NCBI GenBank assembly: GCA_024710875.1
Contig: JANJTX010000024.1
Location: forward strand, 1-41,037
From: Anaerolineales bacterium
GTDB lineage: Bacteria; Chloroflexota; Anaerolineae; Anaerolineales; UBA11579
Length of the DNA: 41,037 nt
Direction of reading: 5' to 3'
Positions 9,418 to 17,370 of this stretch are shown here, one piece after another (position 1 is the stretch's first letter; every line of letters begins with the position of its first letter). The position numbers and the translations under genes are program-made. The notes beneath the pieces are model-generated. The model did not search any database. It saw nothing but the letters and a program-made list of their open reading frames with translations, and was not told the DNA's origin.

Positions 9418-11145
9418 ATGATTAGTTCACTACGTCAACGCTTAAGTCAAATTCCGCGCGGCGCCGAGCTGCGCAAGCGCATTTTTGAGATGATCGATGA
9501 GCGGGTGCGGATTGTCACGGCCGGTCTTTCGATTAAGGAATTGCGGGCGGTGTTGCGCGGCGATCCGCCAACTGAAAAACCGAACCCGCGCTACAAGGTA
9601 ATTACGACCTCGTTTGTGGCGCACCTGCGCCCGCGCTATTACCCGCAGGGCGCAACCTGGTTTACGCACACTTTCCGACTCGGTTGGTTTACGACCTTTT
9701 TCTTTGTGGTGGAACTGATTACCGGCCTGGTGCTCATGATTTATTACATTCCGTTTCCAGATCAGGCCTACGGCTCTATTTTGGAAATTGAGAGCAATGT
9801 CTTCCTGGGCGAGCTGTTTCGCGATCTGCACCGCCTGGGGGCGGAGGCGATGGTGCTGTTTACCTGGTTGCACCTGTTCCGTACTTACTTCACTGGCTCG
9901 TATAAGGGCCAGCGCACGTTTACCTGGCTGACGGGCGTAGCCCTGCTAGCGATTACCGCCTGGCTTTCCTTTACCGGTTACCTGCTCACCTGGGACCAAC
10001 TGGGATACTGGGCGATTACGGTCGGCACCAGTATGACCGACTCCGGCCCGGTAGTTGGCCCGGCGTTGAACATCATCATGCGCGGCGCGCCGGATATTGG
10101 TACCGGCGGGTTGTTGCGCTTCTACCTTAACCATGTAGTACTTTTCCCGCTGATTGCGATTCTGATTATCAGTATCCACTATTACAAAGTTTCGCGTGAG
10201 CATGGTATTTCCATGCCGGCGGTAATTGAAGAAGGCGAAGTTTCTGAAGATAAAAAGAAAGAAGCCAACCGTCGCATTGACCTGATCCCCGATCTGCTGA
10301 CGCATGAGATCTTTCTGGTGGCGGTGGGTATTCTGGCTTTGCTGGTGATTGTGTACTTTGACTTGTTCAACTCGCCGCTGGAGACGCCAGCCAACCCGCA
10401 AGTAACGCCGTTGGACACGAAGGCACCGTGGTATTTCTGGTGGTTGCAGGGCCTGTTGAAGATTGAGCCGGCCAAGATATTGGAAAACCTGCTGAACCCG
10501 ATTGTGACTCGCTTTGGCATGGCGCCGCTGCAATTGGGCTTACTGCTCGACTCAAAATTCATTATGGGTCTGGTTGTGCCGCCGGTGGTGGTGGGCATCC
10601 TCTTTGCTATCCCGTACATTGACCGGACACCGGCGCGTTTGGCTCGCAAGCGCCCATTTGCAATTGCCTGGGGCATTCTGTGGATTTTCATCATTCTGGC
10701 GCTGTCTTACATGGGCTTGCCGGAATTTGGAATTGAAACACCAGCGGCCACGCGTGTAATTCAGGACCTTGCGCCTGAAGAGGGCCTGGGTATTCTGCGT
10801 GAAACGCCGTACGAAGAACTGCTGCCGGGCATCTACACGGTGGGTGAGACTTCACCGGAAGACCTGTGCGCAAAGGACTTTGCTTACACTGACCATGCAA
10901 CCGGCAAACAAGTGATTGGTTGTCCGCACCTGGTTGAGGTGTTTGAGCAATACTCCAGCGGTCTGCTGGCGGCTGAAGCCGAAGGCAAGTTGCCGGAATT
11001 GCACGCCATCCTCTTGATTGAGGACTATGGCCCGGATCTGCGCCGAGTGGAGATGGAAGTCTCCTGGTTGGATGCGGAAAGTGATGAAGTCAAAACCTAT
11101 GTGAAACACTACTTCCTGCACCGGGACCGGGCGCGGGAACACTAA
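9418..11145 (+). CDS. Cytochrome b (b6 plus subunit IV-like) with hydrophilic C-terminal extension
   Basis: Two His pairs: HRLGAEAMVLFTWLH and HVVLFPLIAILIISIH. Multiple TM segments; adjacent to Rieske and cytochrome c genes. Confidence 0.92.
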   Translation: MISSLRQRLSQIPRGAELRKRIFEMIDERVRIVTAGLSIKELRAVLRGDPPTEKPNPRYKVITTSFVAHLRPRYYPQGATWFTHTFRLGWFTTFFFVVELITGLVLMIYYIPFPDQAYGSILEIESNVFLGELFRDLHRLGAEAMVLFTWLHLFRTYFTGSYKGQRTFTWLTGVALLAITAWLSFTGYLLTWDQLGYWAITVGTSMTDSGPVVGPALNIIMRGAPDIGTGGLLRFYLNHVVLFPLIAILIISIHYYKVSREHGISMPAVIEEGEVSEDKKKEANRRIDLIPDLLTHEIFLVAVGILALLVIVYFDLFNSPLETPANPQVTPLDTKAPWYFWWLQGLLKIEPAKILENLLNPIVTRFGMAPLQLGLLLDSKFIMGLVVPPVVVGILFAIPYIDRTPARLARKRPFAIAWGILWIFIILALSYMGLPEFGIETPAATRVIQDLAPEEGLGILRETPYEELLPGIYTVGETSPEDLCAKDFAYTDHATGKQVIGCPHLVEVFEQYSSGLLAAEAEGKLPELHAILLIEDYGPDLRRVEMEVSWLDAESDEVKTYVKHYFLHRDRAREH

Positions 11146-11165
11146 CCGAGGAGCGAGAGAACACC

Positions 11166-11975
11166 ATGAAACGGATTCACATCGAGATAGCCCTCGGCAC
11201 GCTCTTTATCATTGCCAGTTCGGTCATCCTGATTTTGATGGCTTCGGAAGAGCCGGCCCGTCTGGCGCGTTATGAAACCCAGCAACTGGCCTCCCAGATT
11301 GAGTTTGGGGCGGCGGTGTATGAAGTGAACTGCACATCCTGCCACGGTAGCCACGCCCAGGGTGTGCCGGGCAAGGCGCCGTGCCTGCGTTGCCCGGATC
11401 TGTTTGAGGGCCGCATTGCCGAAGTGGGCTGGCAGGGCAGCCTGGAAGATTACATCGTATCAGTGGTGACTACCGGCCGGCAGATCAGCACCCGCCCCGG
11501 CTTGTACCAGGGCGAGGGTCAGGGTCCGCCGGTGATGCCGACCTGGTCTGACAAATTTGGCGGCCCGCTGCGCGATGACCAGATTCGGGCGGTGGCGGCC
11601 TTCATCATGAACTACGAAGAATGGGCGGCCAACCCGGAGGCTGTACCCACGCCGTTGTTCGTGGTGGATAGCAACGACCCGATTGCGCTGGGCCGGGTGG
11701 CGATGGTGCAATATGGCTGCACCGGTTGTCATACCATTCAGGGCTTGAGCGAAGCGGTGACCGGGCCAGTCATGAATGGTATTGCCACTCGGGCCGGGAC
11801 GATAGCGGGCTATGCCTCGGCGGAAGACTATATCCGGGCTTCTATTCTCAACCCGAATGAATATCTGGTAGAGGGCTTCAATGAAGGCGTAATGCCGCAG
11901 AATTTTGGCGAGATCATCCCGGCGGCTGACCTGGATAACATTGTGGCCTATTTGCTGACTCTGACTGATAACTAG
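11166..11975 (+). CDS. Membrane-anchored dihaem cytochrome c
   Basis: N-terminal TM segment, CTSCH and CTGCH haem motifs; immediately follows cytochrome b. Confidence 0.9.
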   Translation: MKRIHIEIALGTLFIIASSVILILMASEEPARLARYETQQLASQIEFGAAVYEVNCTSCHGSHAQGVPGKAPCLRCPDLFEGRIAEVGWQGSLEDYIVSVVTTGRQISTRPGLYQGEGQGPPVMPTWSDKFGGPLRDDQIRAVAAFIMNYEEWAANPEAVPTPLFVVDSNDPIALGRVAMVQYGCTGCHTIQGLSEAVTGPVMNGIATRAGTIAGYASAEDYIRASILNPNEYLVEGFNEGVMPQNFGEIIPAADLDNIVAYLLTLTDN

Positions 11976-11998
11976 GGCAGCAAACAGAAGTAAACTTA

Positions 11999-12037
11999 CA
12001 GCCCCTTGCCCATTCGTGTGGGCAAGGGGCTGTTTCT
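11999..12037 (+). terminator. Strong rho-independent terminator after the cytochrome operon
   Basis: Perfect 14-bp stem CAGCCCCTTGCCCA (11999-12012) / TGGGCAAGGGGCTG (12019-12032), 6-nt loop, followed by TTTCTTCT. Confidence 0.85.
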
Positions 12038-12059
12038 TCTCGATGATATACTGGCGAAG

Positions 12060-12974
12060 ATGAGACGGAACTGGACTTGGATTGGACTGACTCTGCTGGT
12101 TGCTGCGGCGCTAATCGGTGCGGGAACAGCCCAGGAGCCCCCCAGCGGTGACCCGGTGCGAGGGGCGCAAGTGTATGAGGCGTGGCATGTGGTTGCAGAT
12201 GTCAATCCGCCTGTTGGCGACCATCCACTCTGGCGCACCCAGACGGCCAATCAGCGCAGCGGTGGCATCACCTGGCGGTGCGTGAGTTGCCATGGCTGGG
12301 ATTATAAAGGCGCCGAAGGGGCCTTTGGGGAAGGTCGCCCGGGGTACACCGGCTTTCCGGGCGTTATCCAGACGGTTGGCTTGCCGGAGGGTGAGTTGCG
12401 GGCCTGGTTGGATGGCACCCGCAATCCGGATCACAACTTCAGTGCCTATCTGGACGCAGCCAGTACCCGCAATCTGATTGCCTTTTTGCGAACTCGGTTG
12501 ATCAATACAGATTTATTGATTGACCCGAAAACCGGGATTTCTTTGGGAAGTGCGGATCGAGGGGGTGGCCTGTATGCCGCCAGTTGTGCAGATTGCCATG
12601 GTGATGAAGGCGCAGACCTGAATTTTGGGACGGCCAACTCCCCGGTGTTTATAGGTGACCTAGCGGTTAACGACCCGTGGCGCTTCCTGCATAAAACTCG
12701 TTTTGGGCAGGCCAATACATCCATGCCAGCTGGCGAAAACCTGGGTTGGTCTTTGCAGGATTTTGCGGATGTCTTAGCGTATTCCCAGAGCCTACCTTTA
12801 GGCAACCCGGCAGCGGGCCTGACTGATCCCGGACCGATTTTTAATCTGGAAGAACAGGGCAGTTCAGTGCCGCTGGTACTGGGGGCGATTGTAATTCTTG
12901 TGACTGTTTTTGGCGGCGTGTGGGTGGCCGGGTTGGAAGCCAGAGCTGGAGACCCAGAGAGGCCCTCCCATTGA
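12060..12974 (+). CDS. Dihaem cytochrome c with N-terminal signal/anchor and C-terminal TM segment
   Basis: CVSCH and CADCH haem motifs. Start set at the ATG at 12060 (MRRNWTWIGLTLL), because the track start at 12006 lies in the terminator hairpin. Confidence 0.85.
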   Translation: MRRNWTWIGLTLLVAAALIGAGTAQEPPSGDPVRGAQVYEAWHVVADVNPPVGDHPLWRTQTANQRSGGITWRCVSCHGWDYKGAEGAFGEGRPGYTGFPGVIQTVGLPEGELRAWLDGTRNPDHNFSAYLDAASTRNLIAFLRTRLINTDLLIDPKTGISLGSADRGGGLYAASCADCHGDEGADLNFGTANSPVFIGDLAVNDPWRFLHKTRFGQANTSMPAGENLGWSLQDFADVLAYSQSLPLGNPAAGLTDPGPIFNLEEQGSSVPLVLGAIVILVTVFGGVWVAGLEARAGDPERPSH

Positions 12975-12999
12975 CATGGCGCGCGGCCTGCGGTATCCT
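12971..12999 (+). promoter_or_regulatory. Near-consensus housekeeping promoter for the SRP RNA (TTGACA -17 nt- TATCCT)
   Basis: TTGACA 12971-12976, 17-nt spacer, TATCCT 12994-12999; predicted start falls at the expected 5' end of the RNA. Confidence 0.75.
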
Positions 13000-13005
13000 A
13001 CCCAG

Positions 13006-13112
13006 CGCCCGGGTGGGTCCGGCGCGGCAAAACCTTGTGAACCTCGTCAGATCCGAAAGGAAGCAGCGATAAGCAGGATGTTTTGGGTGCCGCCGGGGTG
13101 CCTGCCTGGGCG
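13006..13112 (+). ncRNA. ffs: Bacterial small signal recognition particle RNA (4.5S-type)
   Basis: Domain IV core GTCAGATCCGAAAGGAAGCAGCGATAAGCAG with GNRA loop in CC-GAAA-GG; downstream GGGTGCCGCCGGGGTGCC. 5' CGCCCGGG pairs with 3' CCTGGGCG (one G-T), followed by TTTTCTTTTTT. Ends are approximate. Confidence 0.92.
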
Positions 13113-13130
13113 TTTTCTTTTTTCAAACTC

Positions 13131-14549
13131 ATGAAGAAAATATCTCAATCTACCCATGCACGCCTGGCGCTGTTATCGGTTGTTCTGATGGCGGCCGGTG
13201 CAGCGTTGTGCGTGTGGCAGTTTTTGCGTATGGAAGTGGTGATTGCTGTGGATGGGTTACCCCCCAATCGCCAGATAGTTTGGGCTGGCTCGGTGGAGGG
13301 GGCACTGGCCGCGGCGGGCTGGGAACTGGCGGATACTGACCGGGTGGTCCCGGGGCGCGATAGCTGGGTGTACCCCGGGGCAGTCATCCGGGTGAGCCGG
13401 ACGATGGCAGTGCGAGTGTATATTCCCGGCGCGGTGCTGGCGATTGATACGGCTGAAAGGGTTCCGGCGAATATCCTGGCAGAACTCGGCTTGGCGGTCT
13501 ATGCGGGGGATGTGGTGCTGGTGAATGGTGTTCCGGCCGATGCAAGCCGACCAATGCCAGACGCACCCGCTACTGCGCTTGAGCTGCGCCCTGCGCTGGC
13601 ATTTGAACTCAACGTCAATGGTGAAGCAGGCCAATTCTTCGGGGCCGGGCCAGTGGTAGCGGCCGCGCTGGCGCAAAACCGCATTTCGCTGAAGCAGGCA
13701 GATAGCGTACTCCCGCCGCTGGGGGACGTGTTGGAGGAGAATGCGAGCCTCTTGCTCACCTCCGGGCAACCAGTTTCGATTGCAGTTGATGGGATGACGC
13801 TGGAGACAGTGGTGGCGGGGGCAAGCGTGGGTGAAGCCCTGGCGGCGGCCGGTGTGGCGTTGCAGGGGCTGGACTACAGCCGCCCCGCTGCCGACGCGCC
13901 TCTACCTGCTGACCGGCAAATTCAGGTAGTGCGGGTACGCGAAGAAGTGAGACTAGAGCAGAACCTGTTACCCTTTGCGACTGAGCTCCAACCTTTGCCC
14001 GAAGTAGACATAGACACATTACAGATTATCCAGGCCGGCGAATTTGGGCTGGAAGCCGAGCGGGTACGCATCCGCTACGAAGATGGCGAGGAGGTTAGCC
14101 GGGAAGTAGAAGATTCATGGGTGGCTCGGGACGCCGTGCCGCGCATTCAGGGTTATGGGACAAAAATCACCATCCGGACTTTGAATACCCCGGACGGTAC
14201 GATTGAGTACTGGCGGGCGGTGGATGTGTATGCCACTTCTTATGCCCCGGCCAATGCCGGTACGCCGGTTACGGCGCCAAATTATGGGATAACCTACAGC
14301 GGCGCGCCGCTACGCAAGGGGCATATTGCAGTCATTCGTTCCTGGTATCCCAGTCTGGCGGGCGGTTCCTACTATGTGCCGGGATATGGATTTGGAACAG
14401 TGGCAGATATTGGCGGCGGGATCCGTGGCCGCTATTGGATTGACCTGGGCTACCCGGATGAAGAGTATGTGCCATGGCATCAGACGGTGACCCTGTATTT
14501 TCTAACCCCCGTGCCACCTGAATCCAGCATCCTGTGGATTTTGCCCTAG
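13131..14549 (+). CDS. RpfB/YabE-like cell-wall protein: N-terminal anchor, DUF348 repeats, G5 domain, C-terminal 3D-like domain
   Basis: MKKISQS...LALLSVVLMAAGAALCVWQF anchor; repeated VAVDG..-type DUF348 segments; G5-like VRVREEVRLEQNLLPF...; C-terminal YATSYAPANAG...GFGTVADIGGGIRGRYWIDLGYPDEEY. Confidence 0.8.
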   Translation: MKKISQSTHARLALLSVVLMAAGAALCVWQFLRMEVVIAVDGLPPNRQIVWAGSVEGALAAAGWELADTDRVVPGRDSWVYPGAVIRVSRTMAVRVYIPGAVLAIDTAERVPANILAELGLAVYAGDVVLVNGVPADASRPMPDAPATALELRPALAFELNVNGEAGQFFGAGPVVAAALAQNRISLKQADSVLPPLGDVLEENASLLLTSGQPVSIAVDGMTLETVVAGASVGEALAAAGVALQGLDYSRPAADAPLPADRQIQVVRVREEVRLEQNLLPFATELQPLPEVDIDTLQIIQAGEFGLEAERVRIRYEDGEEVSREVEDSWVARDAVPRIQGYGTKITIRTLNTPDGTIEYWRAVDVYATSYAPANAGTPVTAPNYGITYSGAPLRKGHIAVIRSWYPSLAGGSYYVPGYGFGTVADIGGGIRGRYWIDLGYPDEEYVPWHQTVTLYFLTPVPPESSILWILP

Positions 14550-15392
14550 ATGAACGTGCAACTGCCAGCGTTGAATGTTTCTCGGGTGCTAAAGCAGTAT
14601 GGCTTGCGCCCGGATAAGCGCCTGGGGCAGAATTTTCTGATTCAAGAGTCGGCCTTGCAGAAGATTGTAGAGATTTCCGGGGTGAGCGGGGGGGATTCGG
14701 CGCTGGAAATTGGGCCCGGCCTGGGCAGCCTGACCCGCTACCTGGCGCTGGCGGCCCGGCAGGTGGTGGCGGTAGAACTGGATGGCCGCCTGTTGCCAGC
14801 GCTGGAAGATGTATTGCGTCCGCACCAGAATGTCACCGTGCACCAGGCTGATATCCTTACGGTTGAGATTGATGATTTGATGGATGCCGCGGATTATGTG
14901 GTCATTGCAAACATCCCTTACTATATTACTTCGGCAGTTATCCGGCATTTGCTGGCTGCCCGCCAGCGGCCGCGCAGCATTACCCTGACAGTACAACGGG
15001 AAGTGGCCGAGCGGATTTGTGCCGCACCAGGGGATCATAGCCTGCTTTCATTGAGTGTGCAGATTTACGGCGAGCCACGGGTACGGGCCCGGATTCCGGC
15101 CCAAGCCTTTTACCCGGCACCTAAAGTGGAAAGCGCGGTTGTGCATGTGGCGCTCTTTCCTCAGCCGCAGGTGTCCGCGAAAGAGATTGATGGCTTTTTC
15201 TCGTTGTTGAAAGCGGGCTTCAGCCAGAAGCGCAAGAACCTGCGTAATAGTTTAGCCGGTGGGATGGGCTGGCAGCGCAGCAGAGCCGAAGAGTTGCTAA
15301 CAAAGGCAGGGATTGACCCTAACCGGCGGGCCCAGACTCTGCACCTTTCGGAATGGCAGGAGCTCTTGCGGCTGACGCGAACCGCAGATTAG
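14550..15392 (+). CDS. rsmA: 16S rRNA (adenine1518-N6/adenine1519-N6)-dimethyltransferase
   Basis: LRPDKRLGQNFLIQ, ALEIGPGLGSLTRYL, VIANIPYYITSAVIRHLL, FSQKRKNLRNSL motifs. Confidence 0.95.
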   Translation: MNVQLPALNVSRVLKQYGLRPDKRLGQNFLIQESALQKIVEISGVSGGDSALEIGPGLGSLTRYLALAARQVVAVELDGRLLPALEDVLRPHQNVTVHQADILTVEIDDLMDAADYVVIANIPYYITSAVIRHLLAARQRPRSITLTVQREVAERICAAPGDHSLLSLSVQIYGEPRVRARIPAQAFYPAPKVESAVVHVALFPQPQVSAKEIDGFFSLLKAGFSQKRKNLRNSLAGGMGWQRSRAEELLTKAGIDPNRRAQTLHLSEWQELLRLTRTAD

Positions 15393-16120
15393 CGGGGTCT
15401 GGGCGGATGAACCTTGCGGTGGGCATTGCGCACCCACCACACCCGCCAGGCTGCTTCGAACTGGATGCGCCAGTTCATCTTGGAGTCGCCCCAGGTGCGG
15501 TCCGCAAAGTGGATGGGGGTTTCGCAGAAGGTGTAGCCCATCTTATGGGCCACATACGCCATTTCAATCAGAAAGACATAGCCATTGGAGCGAATAGCAG
15601 CCAGTGGCAGGCTGGCGAGGGCTTCACGGCGCCAGAGCCGAAAGCCGCCGGTAACATCGCGCATGGGCAGGCCTAAAATCGTGCGGCCGTAAAAGTTACC
15701 CCAGCGCGAGAGCGCTTTGCGCCAGACTGGCCAGTGGTGGTCCACCGAGCCGCCGGGCACATAGCGGCTGCCTATGACGATGTCGCACTGGTTCAGGTTT
15801 TGGGCCATTTCAACCAGCCGTTCTGGTGGATGACTGAAGTCGCAATCCATTTGTCCGATGACATCCGGCCGAGACTGCAGAGCATGGCGGAACCCGGCCC
15901 GGTAGGCGCCGCCCAGGCCACGCTCGCCCTGGCGATGCAACACTTCAATTCGACCGGGGTGCTGGCGGGCCAGGTCATCGGCGGCCGAGCCCGTGCCGTC
16001 AGGGCTGTTGTCATCCACAATCAGGAGCGAGAGTTCCAGTGGCAGGGCCAGCAGAACCGGCCCCAACTGAAGCAGGTTCTGGCGTTCATTGTAGGTGGGG
16101 AGGACGATGGTCAGGCGCAT
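15389..16120 (-). CDS. Glycosyltransferase family 2, polyprenol-monophosphomannose synthase-like
   Basis: IVLPTYNERQNL, IVDDNSPDGTG, GLGGAYRAGFRHA, QMDCDFSHPPE, DVTGGFRLWRREAL motifs. Confidence 0.92.
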   Translation of the reverse strand: MRLTIVLPTYNERQNLLQLGPVLLALPLELSLLIVDDNSPDGTGSAADDLARQHPGRIEVLHRQGERGLGGAYRAGFRHALQSRPDVIGQMDCDFSHPPERLVEMAQNLNQCDIVIGSRYVPGGSVDHHWPVWRKALSRWGNFYGRTILGLPMRDVTGGFRLWRREALASLPLAAIRSNGYVFLIEMAYVAHKMGYTFCETPIHFADRTWGDSKMNWRIQFEAAWRVWWVRNAHRKVHPPRPR

Positions 16121-16240
16121 GGCTGGCAGAGAAACGCGCGCACAATCCCGGGTTGGTGTAACGCTAAGTTTGCCGCCGGGGGTTGGGCCGGGGCGAAGTT
16201 AAATTGCCAACTCATTGAAAGCGGGGAACGCGGGTAAGGG

Positions 16241-16876
16241 CTAAGAGATGGGTTCTTTTTGAATGACAAAGCGGCACACCGGGGCGCCCATGGCCTTGCA
16301 TTCAGATTCGTTGACGCGGAATTCGCTACCCCCCGAAAGCCATTTGAGGCCTTCCTGTAAAAGCCCGGCTGCGATGTAGCACACGGGCTTGTCTTCGCCA
16401 TGGCGGCCATAGCAAACCGGGCACTGGTGAATGATGTAGTGAAACTCGGTGTCAAATTCTTCAACAGTAGAATGCTGGTCGCTAATCTGGCTGAAAATCT
16501 GGGCCATGGCGTTCAGGCCGATCTTCAGTTTCGCGCCCAGGGGAAGGACTTTGAAAGCCAGGTCGCCAGCGCCGGCCATGGCGCCAAAGCCGCGCAGGGC
16601 ATCTGAAAAGGTGGCGCGCCCGGCGCGGAGCGCCAAGCCGCGGCCGCCACGCGGGCCGTACATTTCTTCCAGGGCCATGTTGGTCATGGAGTAATGGGCA
16701 AAATCAAACTCTTTTTCGAGATTGGTGGGCGGGTAGTTATCTATCAGGTTGGGGAGATGGGCGAGGTTGAGAATGGCATTGAGCCCATTCTTGCCCATGA
16801 CCTCTTCCAACGCTTCCAGAGTAATCATGGCAAAGCGATTGGGGTAGTACAGTCCGCTGTTTTCGATGCGCTCCAT
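16241..16876 (-). CDS. V4R (4-vinyl reductase-type) domain protein
   Basis: C-terminal CPVCYGRHGEDKPVCYIAAGLLQEGLKWLSG....NESECKAMGAPVCRFVI matches V4R domain organisation. Confidence 0.75.
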   Translation of the reverse strand: MERIENSGLYYPNRFAMITLEALEEVMGKNGLNAILNLAHLPNLIDNYPPTNLEKEFDFAHYSMTNMALEEMYGPRGGRGLALRAGRATFSDALRGFGAMAGAGDLAFKVLPLGAKLKIGLNAMAQIFSQISDQHSTVEEFDTEFHYIIHQCPVCYGRHGEDKPVCYIAAGLLQEGLKWLSGGSEFRVNESECKAMGAPVCRFVIQKEPIS

Positions 16877-16892
16877 GGGGATTGGCTCAGCC

Positions 16893-17264
16893 TCAGATTA
16901 ATTTGGCCAGTTCAACAACGGCGCGTTTCATTTCCAGCAGGATCAGGCCGAGTTTTGCTTCCTTACGGGCCATGATGGTCAGCACGGCTTCTTCCCCCAC
17001 AGCCATCAGTAGGACATAGCCTTTTTCGCCTTTGATGTAGACCTGGTCCAGAACACCGCGCCCGAGTTCCGAGGCAATGCGTTCGCCGAGGGAGAGCATG
17101 GCGGCAGACATGGCAGAGACACGGTCTTCTTCAATGCCCTGATGCAGGGCTGAGGCAATGCTCAAGCCATCAACGCTGACGATGGCAGAGCCTTCAATAT
17201 CCGAGGAAGAGGCTTGCATGTCGCGCAGGCGGTCCACCAGTTTTTGAGTTCTTGATGTTGACAA
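16893..17264 (-). CDS. Roadblock/LC7 domain protein
   Basis: DIEGSAIVSVDGLSIASAL...VSAMSAAMLSLGERIASELGRG....GYVLLMAVGEEAVLTIMARKEAKLGLILLEM. Likely TTG start at 17264 with AGGAG 7 nt upstream; the track start at 17342 lies upstream of any RBS. Confidence 0.8.
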   Translation of the reverse strand: MSTSRTQKLVDRLRDMQASSSDIEGSAIVSVDGLSIASALHQGIEEDRVSAMSAAMLSLGERIASELGRGVLDQVYIKGEKGYVLLMAVGEEAVLTIMARKEAKLGLILLEMKRAVVELAKLI

Positions 17265-17326
17265 TGCAGTGCTCCTGCCTGGATTATACAATATAGGCGC
17301 GAAAAGGCTGCGCGTTGCACCCGGAT

Positions 17327-17355
17327 AATTTAGCACAGCCAACCTAATTCGTCAA
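17327..17355 (-). promoter_or_regulatory. Candidate promoter for the Roadblock-V4R genes (TTGACG -17 nt- TAAATT)
   Basis: Minus-strand TTGACG 17355-17350, 17-nt spacer, TAAATT 17332-17327. Confidence 0.55.
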
Positions 17356-17370
17356 GCGGCGGCACGATTA

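Noticed and set aside
12006-12059. N-terminal extension of the second cytochrome c (MPIRVGKGLFLLDDILAK)
   Set aside because: Lies in the terminator hairpin; the signal-like sequence begins at MRRNWTW (12060).
12910-13134. 74-aa ORF across the SRP RNA
   Set aside because: Covers the ffs promoter and RNA; no RBS or homology features.
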